A stretch of 64,000 nt of DNA from Nectonema munidae (GCA_030549495.1 JAUIRK010000627.1:434001-498000), one strand, 5' to 3'. Positions 12,565 through 25,032 are shown, counted from the stretch's first letter. The notes: generated by a model not told the origin, from the sequence alone. Numbers and translations: made by a program.

Positions 12565-14640
12565 ATAAAGAGTTTCATAGAATTACGTATTTTTGCTATC
12601 TTAACACAGCTGCAAGCTGTTGCTATCAAAAAAATCGATATTTCATATCAATGACATCACAATCACTATCCTACTACAAATGTTTACACTTTTAGTGCTT
12701 ATCTCGGAAACGTTCAATTCAAATAATAAAATAATTGAATCTTATTTTCTTTTAATATTAACAATTTTCTGCAAACTGTTTAACAACACTTTTCGACTGA
12801 TTTTGGACAAATTTGCACAGCTAAAGTCGAAAATGACGTATATTTTTAACGATCACGCCATTTTTGATTCTAAGTTGAATTTTACAAATCTGATGTTTTC
12901 TGTCGAGTTCAAAAAAAATAATAAAAAACGATGCAACGAAACGTCCAAAACTAGTTACGAAATTTTTCGGGTACAAAAACTCAGATTTTATTATCGATAA
13001 TTTTTTTTCCCATTTCATTTAATTAAAATATTCGATTTTAGAAAGCTTAATACCGAACTTTAGTCTATCGAGTACATTAGTACAATAGGAAGCGTAGGAA
13101 ACTACGTTTTTCTGATAACCTAGGGTAGAAAGAACTAGGAAAGGAAAATAATCAAAAACGAATTCTCTCCAATATCACATTTTAATTGCAAAAAACGAAA
13201 AGAACAAAAGAAAGAGATTAATTGCTGTGATGCCTTCTCATCCCATAGGATGATAGGCTGCGCTATTTATTGTTTACAAAGGAAGGCTTTTTTAAGAAAT
13301 AACCTTTCCACCAGTAATCGCTTGAGCCTTGCTATAACCACTGTAGTACGTGTGCGTGTGTGTGTGTAGCGCTTCCTATATACACGATACAACAACGACT
13401 CTTCATAACCTTACTCACATTTTTCTATTTCAGCAAATGTGCACGTGTTTACACAAAAAAAGCTTCTAGATTTGCATTTTACCAAGCAAAAAACAGAAGA
13501 AGTTTCTTGAAAGAACAGAATTTGCCAGAATTATACACACAGAGAAACACACACCCTTTTTCATGGTCACTTCTTCTTCTTCTTCCTCTTCATGTTGCCA
13601 CCACCTCTCATTTTTATCTTTGATTGTTCTTTGGCAAAGCACGCATCCATTGTCAGATCTTAGACAATTGGACTTAAGTCTATCCTATCAGAATTATCGC
13701 TAGGTTTCATTGGATAGCATCAGAGAAGAGTAAACATTTGGTATACAATTGTTTATACATGGATATCAGACGTCGTTTTAAACATTGCGTCTATCGCTGA
13801 AAAGCAATCATCAAGTAAGCACAAATAATATATATACATGTGTACACTAGTAAATATTTTCACATCAATAACCTTTTCTTGATTCCCGAATTTTTCACAC
13901 ATTTGCAATTTGATCTACATAATGCGGGTACTTTAAATATATTGAAATATTATTATCACATGCCTGTACTTTTTTCAGCATGGCAAAAACTGCTTCAAAA
14001 ATTTGTAGAAACATCCTTCAATTGCCCAAATTGCCGCCCGGAGCCACATATGGCTCTCAATATTGTTGAATACGGCCCGTTGCCTCTTTGGAAACAGTGG
14101 TCATTTTATCTTTTTAATTAGAGTGATATAAAATAAGATACGATTATAGTCTACTCCGACTCAATTTCAAATACATATTTTACCATCTTTCTAGCCTATT
14201 TGATAAGTGTTGATGTTTTATTTGAAAATACTATATCTTTTGACGATCAATATTTAATTTGTCTTTATTTACGGTAGCTGACTAGTTTTAGAATAAATAT
14301 AGCAAAAAAGATAGTCAAAAAAGATTGGACAACACTGAATTTAACATATGGAGATTGTAACAGACTGCGAACAAATTAGGACTATTGAAAATTCTACCAA
14401 TGTTTATTATTTAAAAACGAATGTTTTTCAACCTGTGTATACCATTCACTTTTATGTGGACTATATCTTTCAAAAAAAGGGAGCACTAATTTTCGTTGTA
14501 CACAATATATTGTTGTTTTAAAAAGGCTGTATTTGAATTTGTGAGATTATATTTGGAACTTTATACCAATTATTGAGACATAGATCTGGGGCCTGGCTCC
14601 CGTAACGTAATTTATGGCTTGAGAAAATGAATACTATATA
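12565..14640. other. Stretch with no recognised gene
   Basis: AT-rich; contains a (GT)n microsatellite at about 13348-13368. The open frames at 12620-13000 and 13360-13623 have no recognisable domain and biased, low-complexity composition. Confidence 0.45.
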
Positions 14641-14997
14641 CAAGTGGTTCTCACCCTTTTTTTAACAGAGGCTCAAATAAAGAACCAACATTGCATTAGA
14701 GGAGCGCAACAAAACCAAATAGGGTACATATTGATATGCCCAAAAAGTAGAGGATGGACGATTGCACCCTGTCTAAATTTACCACTGACATATTTTAAAA
14801 AATTTTGACAAAATTTATCAGAAGATCATATAATTAAAAATACTTTAGAACCTATCTAGGTACAATTCAGATCAATAATTTTGCGAAATTCTAAAATTTT
14901 CGCTAACATAATTTTTCTGCAACTTTGCTATGCGGTCCGCTAAAATAAGAGGTTGAGGGCTGTATTCGGCCCCCAGGAGCCCGGTTGATAACTACTG
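14641..14997. mobile_element. hAT-like MITE (ggTTCTCA family)
   Basis: The left end is CAAGTGGTTCTCACCCTTTT. The right end read inverted is CAGTAGTTATCAACCGGGCT. These resemble the CAGxGGTTCTCAACC termini of non-autonomous hAT elements. Flanks are CTATATA and CTATATT, an imperfect duplication. No coding capacity. Confidence 0.65.
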
Positions 14998-16160
14998 CTA
15001 TATTCAGTAAATCCTGTATCAAATCAAGATCAAGTAATCTCAATTACGATAAATTAGCAAAAATGGAAACTGATGAATATAGTCAGGTGGTCGTTGAATA
15101 GAGGGCGTCGTTAAAGCGCAGCTTCATATTTTTATATGCTCATATTTTGACAAAATAACTTTTGTGCTTTGTCATACGCCAGACTTAGTGTCACCTGTTT
15201 GCGTAATTTAGTGCTTTTAAAATAGAAAAAAATTTTACATCATGTAAAAAATGTTTTCTGATCTATAAAGTTTATTTTTGGGAATGACATAAAAAATCTT
15301 TTCACTTTCATGCGGGCCTAAGTTTAAGCCATATTATGTGAAGATGAGAAGACAAATGGACTATTTTGAATTATTATCTAAAACATTCAGGTTCTATAAC
15401 TTTTTTTTGACAAAATTATGATAATATTAAGATTCATTACGAAAGAATATAAAAAATAATATGATTGCTATGAAAATTTGTTTAAAAGTTTCTTTTGCAT
15501 GTTTTTAAAGCGACGGCGTGGCTGCAGAATACTTCAATTTTTTTTGTTTTCAACATTTCTTTAAAGAACCTCATCTTACTGAGTGATTTTTAACGAAAAA
15601 ATATATTTTTTTTTAAATTATGCAAAAATAATCTCTTTTTTTTTAATTTGGCAAGAAATTTATTAACATATAAAAAGGAATCTTAAAATTATAACTTTTT
15701 CGTAAATATTACATCATATTATTATATTTACTAGTAATGTTAACTAATCTCAATACTCCCATTTCTCAATTTATACGCAAACTAATAGCTTATACGCGTG
15801 TAACAACTCATTCACACCTATTATATCCAACCCTATAAAAATAGAAATATTGGCAATTGCATCGTTTTTTTGTTTAAACTTTCCAAACAAATTGCAAATA
15901 TTATTTGAAAGCTTCTCTAGGGAAAAAAAACCTAAAAAGTGGAGGGGACAAAAGATAGTATGTCCCCTCTAACCAAAAAAGTGAGGGGGCATTTAATCAG
16001 CAAGTTTCTTGTTAGTAATCATTTTTAATATCTTTTTATAGGATTTTTGGATTGTTCAATGTAAAATTGGTATTTTTGAGCTTTAAACAATATTATTCAT
16101 TGAAAAATGATACAAAATTAGAAAGTTAGAAAAAGTTATACCCCTAAATTTCACACACAC
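14998..16160. other. AT-rich stretch with a possible MITE fragment
   Basis: A short piece, AGGTGGTCGTTGAATAGAGG near 15085, resembles the right half of the pogo/mariner-like MITE at 21350-22205. Otherwise nothing was recognised apart from poly-A/T tracts. Confidence 0.35.
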
Positions 16161-16163
16161 ACA

Positions 16164-16520
16164 GTGGAAAGGTCTTTTAGCACAATGCACAGGGTAAGAC
16201 TTGGCTGAGATCAAGAATGAGCGATGAACGTCTTTCCGGCCTTTGCATGCTTAGCGTCCATCGTAATAAAGTAAATAGCCAGCTCACAGAATTAAAAACC
16301 AAAGTGATTGATAAATTTGGCTAAAATCCTCGACAAATTCAATTTTTGTTTCAACAGTAGTGTTCAACAGCTAATAATATAAGTACGGTATTAATCTGCT
16401 AATAAATGTACTATATATTTTCTTTCTTTCTGTATTTTTGGCATTTTTTCACTCTCTATAAATTCCAAGGGGAGAGGGGCAAATGCCCCCCCCCCCTCAT
16501 AAAACGAGGCTCACGATTGT
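16164..16520 (+). pseudogene. hAT transposase C-terminal remnant
   Basis: One frame reads VERSFSTMHRVR. After a one-base shift comes TWLRSRMSDERLSGLCMLSV, then HRNKVNSQLTE (to about 16312). This is the C-terminal dimerisation motif of hAT transposases (S-x-E-R-x-F-S ... L-R-S-x-M ... R-L-x-G-L), nearest to the TTF-zinc-finger/ZMYM-like group. The catalytic part is absent upstream. The G/C-run segment near 16470-16498 recalls the interior of the MITEs at 12.4 and 25.5 kb, so this may be debris of an autonomous relative. Confidence 0.75.
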
Positions 16521-16719
16521 CAGAATGAATGTTATATCCTCAATATTCTTAGCATTAATGTTACATTTTTCACAAATATTACCACATTCTCAAGCCAACC
16601 TTATTGTAACGTCAACGAAACCATTTATTGGATAAAATGAGCTGAATTTTATCTCTCTAAATTTCAGTACCTAGTGGCATCTTTTGATACCATTTTCAAG
16701 GTTGTCGGATCACTATACA

Positions 16720-17625
16720 TGTCAAAAAATGTCAATCAATATCAAAAGTGTATATCTATCAGCAAAATTTTGAAACTAACTGTAGATAACTTATAAACTA
16801 GCGCTTATATGAAATGAAATGCAGTTACGTTTAAACAGCGCTATTTGGTAAAAATGTCAATCAAAACTTCGATCCATGATGATATTTGCGAAAAGTATCA
16901 TTCAAATTTTAAAGAAATATATTTTATACTAAATCGATCATGCTGTTTTTATTTATGGACACAACTATCGCATCCACTCTATGAAAATATGTGAAAGTCT
17001 CAAAACAATTTTTTTGATGTTTGAAAATTTTTTCCAAAAATATCATTAGAAATTTAACTTGAAAAGTTTTTATACTAAATCAACTGCGCTGATTTTATTT
17101 TAGGTTTAGTATTCATCGTAAGCTCGTAAAAGTGCTTCGAAGTGTCAATCAAATTAGTGATTTATTTACAATTAGGATGTAAAAATGTCTTGAAATGTCA
17201 ATCAAACTTAGAAATGATGGCATGAAATTATCTCTAAAAATATCACTCAAATTTCAAATAAATTCTATTTCAGTTTTCACAATAAGCGTGTAAAAATCTC
17301 TCCAAGGGTCACTAAAATTTGTGGTTGATGTTCTGAAAATGGTTCTCAAAAATATCATTCAAATTTTAAATAAAATATAATTTTTATATTAAATTGACTA
17401 TGCTGGTTTCATTTGTGATTCAGTTTTCACAATTACATTGTAAAAAGGTTTGCAAGTGCTAATGAAATTTGTGGTTGATGCCGTAAAATTGCTTCCAAAA
17501 ATATTATTCTAATTTTGGATACAATATAAGTTTCATACTAAATCGAACATCTTAATTTTATTGCTGGCATAAAGTTTTGCATTTAGGGTTTAAAATTCTT
17601 TGAAGGTGTGAATCGAATAAGTGTC
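16720..17625 (+). repeat. Degenerate tandem repeat, about 140-150 bp period
   Basis: Repeated blocks in order are TGTCAATCAAA..TT, GTGGTTGATG, a TCCAAAAATATCATTCAAATTT block, TTATACTAAATCGA, ATGCTGATTTTATTT and CAGTTTTCACAATTA. About six diverged units can be followed, some shortened. The same blocks occur in opposite orientation at 52250-53260. No protein signal. Confidence 0.75.
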
Positions 17626-17884
17626 TAATCAGTTTTTTATATAAAAAAAACCTATTTTTGTCAAATTTTTGTATATAATCATTATAGATTAATTTTATAA
17701 TGCAGATAAAATATTCTATGCAAACTTTATACATTAGCTTATTATACAAAATGATTATTACCCACTCTCATCGCTGAATATCAGTATCTCGTACTCATGT
17801 ATAAACAGCCAGGATAAGTGTGATCTAGACTAATGCCTTTATAATACTAACTGCACACCTTTCAAATTGATCTCATAGATTCAT

Positions 17885-18228
17885 ACGCAAAATGACACCC
17901 CACTACCAAAACGGCCACACTTCTTAACCAAAACGGGCACACAAAATTTGTTTAGAATTTATTGTAAATCAATATTTTAATTGAGGTTTGTTATAAAGTA
18001 GTCCAAAATATTAGAGAGAAATATGTATGTAAATGTTTTGTGTTTCAATATAAAAATGTTTTATTGGCAATTATTTTAATACTTAATTTTAAATATTTAT
18101 TTTTTTGGTTCAAAACTTGGGGCTATTTTGACTTTTTAAATGTCATGGCCTTTTCGACTTTTGAATGGGGCCTTTTTAATCAAAAAACTGTGACAGTTTT
18201 GATAATGAGGCCATTTTGATCAGACCCC
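17885..18228. mobile_element. Possible MITE with CAAAACGGCC ends
   Basis: The left end carries CCAAAACGGCCACACTT; the right end, inverted, carries TCAAAATGGCCTCATTA. Similar GGCC-TTTTGA motifs repeat inside both subterminal regions. The target duplication is unclear. The terminal match is short, so the call is tentative. Confidence 0.4.
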
Positions 18229-18540
18229 TCTATCTGACAACTTAGAACTTATAATGATCGTGAGAAAATAGCACTATAGGACACGTAGAATATTCTGTAG
18301 ATCACACTGTGTCACGTTTGGTGAGCTTGAGATATGTGATGATTATGTGAAACAAAAGTCGTCAAAAATTGATCTAACGTCTTAAAAAATTGGCCTAAAA
18401 ATTTGTTAATCACTGAAATTGAATATTTTAAATTTTTCATGCGTTTATGATTTTGTTTTTATTGATTTTTTTTTACTTTATTTTTGCTTCTAAATTGTTT
18501 TTCCTTTCTTTCTTCTTCTTCTTCTTCTTTTTCTCCATCA

Positions 18541-20041
18541 TTTCCTATTTTCTATGGGGTCGATGTTTTTGATTTTCTTTCTCCATTCTTGTCTATCCCA
18601 GACATCATTTCCATCAAGTTCTTTTTTCCTCTTCTCTTTTATTTCCATATTCATCACTTTTTTTCCTATATCATCCTCATCTTTTCTCATTATGTGGCTA
18701 TACCATCTGAGTCTACTTTCTCGGTCTTTCTCTGATACTCTATCGACTTTTGTTACCTTCCTGATTGCATTGTTTCCAATTTTGTCTTTCCAGTCATGCA
18801 TCTTAAGATCCTCATTTCCGTAACATTTAGTTTGTTTTCTTGTGTCTTTTTCACTATGGGTATATGTCTCGACTGAATACATCTTTGCTGGTCCTACTAC
18901 CTTCCTGTATACTTTTCTTTTTGCTGCAATCACAATTCATTTATCTGAAATGATCGATGATACTAATCTAAATCGCCATCTTTTGATATAGTTGATCCCA
19001 GATATTTGAATTTTGCCACTTCTTTTATTTCAATTCCTTGTAATCTGGGTTTTTCTTTTTCATTATCATTTAATCTCATGTAAACCGTCTTGTCTCTGTT
19101 TATCTTGAAACCTCCTTCTTCCATCCTTTCCCTCAGCTCTTCAAACTTTTCTTCTATTTTCATTCAATTTTCGGCACGTATCACGATATCATTCGCAAAA
19201 AGCATATACACCATGCTGACCGATCCCTGATACCTTGAGTTATGCCATCCGTTACTATATTAAATAAAAAAGGGCTGAGAGCTGACCCTTGATGGAGGCC
19301 AACTTTTACAGGAAAATTTGTTATACTACTCACACTGCTTGATACATATGCATTCACTTTTTCGTACGTGTCTTGTATGATTTCAACATACCTTTCTGCC
19401 ACTCCTTTTTGCCTCAAGCATCTCCACACCTCAGATCTAGGGATTCGATCATATGCTTTCTCAAAATCGATGAAGATTATGCAGAATTTTTCTTCTTTTT
19501 CTCGATGTTTTTCTATCATTTGCCTCAGGCAAAAATAGCATCATCTGTTGCCTTTCCTGATTCAAAACCAAACTGTCCATCTTCAATTTTTATAACATTC
19601 CTCAACCGTGCATCAATTATTTTTTCCCAAATCTTCATTGTTGGCCTCATCAATTAAATACCTCTGTAATCCACAATCCTGCACATCTCCTTTACCTTTA
19701 TATATAGGAATAATTGAGCTTTTTCTCCATTCTTCTAGAATTTTACTTTGTCGAAATATTTTAGTGAATAATTCAGTTAAAATATCTACACCTTCTTGCA
19801 CAAGGCGCTTCCATACTTCAACTGGGATCTTATCGGGTCCTGTACTTTTCGCATTTTTCATCTTTTGCAAAGCTCGTTCAACTTTTTCTCTTGTTATGTT
19901 TTCAACATCTTCCTGATATGGTATCCCTTCTTCAACATCCACTCTTTGATTTTCTATATTGAATAAGATTTCAAAGTAGTTTTTCCATCGCCTTTTAATT
20001 TCTCTTTCCTTAACAAGTGCCTCTTGATTTTCATCTTTCAT
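18541..20041 (-). pseudogene. RTE LINE reverse transcriptase and C-terminal region
   Basis: Pieces in several frames run from 20041 to 18541. RT motif A is FIDFEKAYDR near 19470 and motif B HQGSALSPFLF near 19290. Motif C is MLFANDIVI near 19195, with Asp to Asn at a catalytic position. A stop follows just before the segment at 19163-18963. The end has KFKYLGST and RLRWYSHIMRK. All are typical of RTE ORF2; none of the pieces forms an intact enzyme. Confidence 0.83.
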
Positions 20042-20099
20042 TTGTTTTATACGCGTAAAATCCTTTGATTCTGTTTCTTGTCATTTCGCTATTTTTAAT

Positions 20100-20956
20100 A
20101 ACTTCTCTCCTTCAGTTCTTTGTAATTTTTCACAAACCGCATTAAACTCTTTTTGATTTTTTGTTCTACTTTTGATTCTTTAGAATTTCTACAATTTTTG
20201 AGTTTGAAAATCATAAACACAGGCTTGTGTTGGGTAACACAGCTTTCACCGTATATTACTTTACAGTTGATAACCTCAGTAAAGTGAATTATTCTATACA
20301 ATATCAAATCAATTTGGCTGTCTCTACCACCACTACTATATGTGATCATTTGATCTTTTCCTTCTTAAATAGGTATTTGTTACAGCTAAATCCAAACCAA
20401 GTGCAAACTCAATGACTTTTTTACCTTCTTCATTTTTACTTTTCATACCCCACCCTCCATGGATTCTAACTATTCCAGTTCTACTATCTCCCATATGTTC
20501 ATTTAAATCTCCACCTAAAATTATTCTTTCATTTATATGCATTACTCCAATAAGGATATCCATTTTTCCCAAAATTGATTCACAATTGATTGTGAAAATT
20601 ATTTTGTCACAAACACTCTTTATGTTAATTCTACACTCTTTCAAATCCTGTGAAAAAATTATCCCCATACCATTTCTTCCACTCTCATTAGCTCCACCGT
20701 AGAACAGTTTACAGCCTCTTCTCAATTCCCTTACCTTGGATCCTTTCCTTCTTGTTTCTTGTACACAGAGCACTTCTAATTTTTTTCTTTCCATCAAGTC
20801 AGCCAGTTCTCTTCCTTTTCCCGTCATTGTTCCCACATTTACAGTTCCTATTCGCAAAACATTTTCCGTACTTTCTTCTTTAACCCAGTTCGCCCGCAAC
20901 TGCGTAGCTCTTGCTAATTCTTGGAAAGGATGGGACGAAATCCAGATGCGTCGCAT
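20100..20956 (-). pseudogene. RTE LINE endonuclease domain
   Basis: A long open frame covers 20956-20336 (206 codons). It continues in another frame at 20349-20095, with TYSSGGRDSQIDLILYR, the late endonuclease S-x-I-D motif. Early motifs are VNVGTMTGKG, CVQETRR and GNGMGIIFS-like sequence. Similar sequences are often annotated in animals as craniofacial development protein 2-like, which are LINE endonucleases. Confidence 0.82.
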
Positions 20957-21347
20957 GTGGGGAACGCCCTAACTTGATGATTATTCATTCTGTTTGTAGC
21001 CACAAATCAGAGAAAGAAAATCCATGCTTGGGCCGGCATTGAAAATCAGCACAACGCCTAATTCAATGGCTGGTTTTTCCTTTTACGCACTATCAACTCA
21101 ATTATTGCCACCAAATGTGCTTTAAAATTCAGGGCGCTGTTCTGCAAAAAATTAGTAAAACAAGACACTTGAAATAGGCGTGGAAATAAACTCTGGAGAA
21201 TAGTTTATCCAGCTGAAATGTCTTACTTCGAGGCATAATTATACAAGTCGCTATTTTTATGTTAGAGCTGTTTGATAATATGATGTTCAATTGAATGAAG
21301 CAATTTATGTTCTACAATTGAGAAATATAACATTTTTACATATAATG

Positions 21348-22207
21348 TAAAACCTGTGTATAACCGCCACCGTTGGGACATGACAAAAGTGCAGCTTATA
21401 CACGGGCGGAGCTTATGGATTGACTATTGCGTACACATATAAAAATTATTAAATACGCTTGAACAATTAAGATTTTAAGATTTTGATTAATTAATTAAAT
21501 AATTACCATTTAATGAACAATTTAAACAATTTCAGTTTGAAGTAAATGAATTAACTTCATTAAATTATATACAAAACGTAAAATACATATAACACTTCAA
21601 AGATACAAAATAATTTAAAATTTTAATAAGATTTATTTGATTGATGGAGTGAGGAAGAGGGAAAAATCAACGACATTTTACACATACATGAGTTACTTTA
21701 GAAGTCTCTTATGCTCATTTGTTTCTTTTCCTTCATAAGTCTCATGTAAGCAGTTTTTTCTGCAGACTTACCACGTTCATTAAATAGTCCGCATCCGCAG
21801 TTTCAAGTGCAAATTGTCAGAGTTTTTTCAAGCAGTACACTAGCCTCGCTCACTGCTGGCACTTTCACATTTTCAGATTTGAGAAAGGTGGCACCTAAAC
21901 CAATCCAGACTAATCCATTACTATTAATTAATTTATACATCGTGATTAATGAAATCAGTTTTGTGATCATTGTAAAACATTTTTACAAAATAATTTTCTA
22001 TGAATTGCGATTAAAACATGCTGTCTCTTGATTGGCTAGATCATTTAAATCGAGCCTGATAATACCGATCTAATGGCGGTTTGGACTAGCGGTTTGGCTA
22101 GCGGTGTTGGACAGGTGGCTGTTCTATAGAGCTCAGCTAAATGGAAAGTGCATAGGGAGTCGGCAAAGTTGGCGTTTATAGAGAGATGGCGTTTAGTCCA
22201 GGTTATA
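21348..22207. mobile_element. Long MITE of pogo/mariner type, TA target site
   Basis: The element is 21350-22205, flanked by TA on each side. Ends are AAACCTGTGTATAACCGCCA and, inverted, TAACCTGGACTAAACGCCAT. The right half holds GGACAGGTGGCTGTTCTATA and related repeats, as in Tigger/pogo-derived MITEs. Related fragments are near 15085 and 31911-31985. The AT-rich interior shows no transposase. Confidence 0.68.
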
Positions 22208-24136
22208 TATTAAAAATATTCTATTCAAATAGTTATAAAAAAGATAAAATCTTCTTTTTTATCTTCTGAAAATTATTGAAAATGATAGAAATGAATCTCA
22301 CCACAAATCTGTTAAGCATGATAGATTTACTCTATTCTATGGATAAATTTATATAAAAATATTAAAAATTTTTTTGTTAGTGTAAAGTAATCTGTGAAAT
22401 TTGGTTTTCTGAGAGCTGGAATGTTTTGAGTCAATTAGAGAGCAAATAGTGGTTTATTTTATTTAAAAGTAAACAGCATATGACTTTATTAAACTTCTAT
22501 TGACTTCAGTTAAAAACTGAACATCATCTGCCCTGCATTTTTGGATCAAGAATCAAGTTATAACACGACTAACTTAGAACATGGGTCTGTTGCATATCTT
22601 TCTAGGCCACGGCTAACATATGTGTCGCAATCATGGTGCAGGACATTTCGTACCCAGTTCTTTTTAAAATTTTGGCTACGAAATTGCCTTGAAATCAACA
22701 ATGTCCTAAACAGTATCCAATATTCTGCTCCTTTCCTATAGCATATCTCTCTATATATAATGAAAAATCTAGGATGAAGAAGGTGTTAAACCCATTAGCT
22801 ACACCTTTGACTTGGATATAAGTGTACTAACTTTACACAATCCTCTATCTATAGAGAGGAAATGGTAAACTATGATTGAGTTCATACGGATATAACGATA
22901 TGAAATAAGAATGTGGTTTTGATATGAAGGCTATTACAGCACGAACACACACACACATATGTGTATATATTTTTTATTGACAAAATATTTGATCGACGTA
23001 ATTTATTTTCTCACACATTTTCAAGGACTTTTTGAGCTATAAATTATTATTATATTTGATTCCTTGTTAAACTTTATTGATCTGAGTGATAAAATCGTCA
23101 TCTTCAATTTTATGTTCATTCATCATCGTGTAAATAGCACTAAATGGAGCTGAGATATGAACAACGACTTTGATTTCTAAGAATTTCATCCTACTCCTTT
23201 AAATCAGCAAGAACTTCGCAAACACATAAACATAATAGTAATATATCAACACATATGGTTGCAATGATGAACCGCCGTTGAGTTAGAAGAAGGAAGATGA
23301 CACAGAGATGATGGTGAGTGATGATGTGTGGACACAGCAAATATGTGTTCTTGAGCTACAAAAATACAGGAGAGAAGATGGAGATGTGTGTTCTTTACTC
23401 GCTAGCTATAGATAGCGGTAGCGGTTTCGCCTATACAAATGTAGAATGAGAGGATTAATTATACTCATTTAAAAAGATGGTGCGTAGTTTTGTATACACT
23501 GTGGACATTTCGCTATTTTTATACTGCTACGCACTCGTTTATTGTGCGCCGTTGTGTGTGTGTGTGTGTGTGTTGCAAATGGCCATAGTGGTGGTTGTAT
23601 TAAAGCGAGCCAGTAAGGAAAAGTGTGCGTGTGAGTGCGTCCTTCAATAATGCCAAAATTGCTACCAGCTGCATCCTAGCACAAAGTTTACGACGCCACA
23701 TTTGTTTATGTCCTCTCCGTCTCTGCCTTCCCTTCTACTCACTCACTACTACGTTATTTCTTAGTCAATCTGTAAGTGAATCACTGAATAATACACATCC
23801 ACACACGCCACAGACCTTATGTAGCGAAAACATATGTTCCTGGCTTCCCACGTCATTCATCCCTGAGCCATTGGCTGATTCAGAGGGGCCAAACCTTTCC
23901 TTCCCCTGTAATGTATATTTGAATAGAATTTAGTTCCATTTTCTAAAAGAAAAGTTGCTCTTCCGACCCATAAAGTTAAACAGTTAACATTCAAATATTT
24001 GTAAGCAAGTGGCTTATGATGAACAATCTATCATTTTTAAAATTAAACCATATACCCTTATCAGTTAACTTTAATAAATAATTGTGGCGTAATTAATAGC
24101 GGTGTGCCCATCCTGTCAAAATCCATTAGTTTGGGC
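22208..24136. other. Stretch with no recognised gene
   Basis: Contains a (GT)n microsatellite at 23553-23573. Open frames at 22541-22741 and 23625-23933 have no recognisable domain. Nothing else was seen. Confidence 0.4.
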
Positions 24137-24447
24137 CAGGGGTTCTCAACCTTTTTTTAAATGTACTCCTAGCATTGCTAAAAAAAATTTTTGTGTAGCC
24201 TTTAATTTTAAAATCCAAAGAAAAAATTTTTATTCTTACATTGGTGAAAAAACAGAGAGAGAGAGAAAGATGAGAAAATCTGTCAAAAGTGCTTGATTTA
24301 TGTTTCCGCGATGTTTTGTGTTCTGTTACGTTTGACAATAACAGATTGTAATAATACAATATAAATCCTACTCTTTTCCTTAAAATAAATGTACCCTCTT
24401 AAGACTGTAAATGTACCACTGGTGGTACATGTACCACTGGTTTAGGC
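24129..24447. mobile_element. hAT-like MITE with 8-bp target duplication
   Basis: The element is 24137-24439, flanked by GTTTGGGC and GTTTAGGC (7 of 8 match). The left end is CAGGGGTTCTCAACC; the right end, inverted, is CAGTGGTACATGTACC. The right end has a doubled GTACCACTGG motif. The element has no coding capacity. Its right target copy abuts a piggyBac-type end. Confidence 0.8.
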
Positions 24448-24449
24448 CT

Positions 24450-25032
24450 TTAACCCTCAATCGTACAGCAAATAAAATCAAGCTACTCCATTTTGTGATA
24501 TTGAAAGTATTTATTGTTTATATAGGAATTTGTTACCAAATATTACGCACTAAGATATAAAATTTTATAAATAAGATTTTTTTTAATTTTTTCATGCCAT
24601 TATCTTGGTTTGTTTGGAATGAAAGTTCTTCCCGGTATACGACCTCTATATCCATAAAGCTATTCATCAAAAGTCAACAATTCTGAGGACTGATCGCCAT
24701 TTTTAACAGCTTTTCTAAAGCAGTCGATTTTGATTTATCGCATCACCAGTATTCCACTCAAAGGGTTGTAATAAAATTTTAGTTCCCTGCAATGAATGAT
24801 CGTTTGCTAGACTTTGTCTCCTTATTTTGCATACAGTTTTCAGACTTTTCAAGTGTTATTACAAGTTTAAAGGGGAGGCGAAATTAATGTGTGCTTCGGG
24901 TGCACTTATACTACTGGTAATAAGACTGAAAGGTGTCCTCGTTTTTTGAGATTGTCCGTTTTTTAACCAACCAAACACCTAATCAGGCCCAACGCTCAAA
25001 TCTTGGGAAGGGTTAGATGAGTACGATTTTAA
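24450..25032 (-). pseudogene. Second piggyBac remnant (minus strand)
   Basis: TTAA followed by CCCTCAATCGTAC at 24450-24466 looks like a piggyBac terminus. On the minus strand around 24700-24590 one frame reads ELLTFDE, a stop, then LYGYRGRIPGRTFIPNKPR. This is the conserved first catalytic block (D-E-x-x-x-x-x-R-G-R ... P-N-K-P). Upstream on that strand is PFEWNTGDA. The rest of the transposase is missing. GTACGATTTTAA near 25021 may be the damaged other end. Confidence 0.6.

Larger units (their letters stand above)
18505..20975 (-). mobile_element. Decayed RTE-type LINE
   Basis: Reading on the minus strand: an AP endonuclease (20956 down to about 20100) with VLRIGTVNVGTM, VLCVQETRRKG and ILGGDLNEHMGD. 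It is followed by RT (about 20041-18963) with STGPDKIPVEVW, FIDFEKAYDRIPR and GLHQGSALSPFLFN, then KYLGSTISKDGDLD. The C-terminal region has RLRWYSHIMRKDEDDIGKK, the signature end of this family. A (TTC)n run at 18510-18530, (GAA)n on the element strand, is the likely 3' tail. Motif C reads FAND rather than FADD, and frameshifts and stops break ORF2, so it is inactive. Confidence 0.88.

Noticed and set aside
13360-13623. 87-codon frame beginning in a (GT)n tract
   Set aside because: Low-complexity start and no recognisable domain.
18484-20972. Plus-strand open frames, up to about 100 codons, across the RTE element
   Set aside because: They are Ser/Phe/Leu-rich shadows of the minus-strand LINE frames with no domain of their own.
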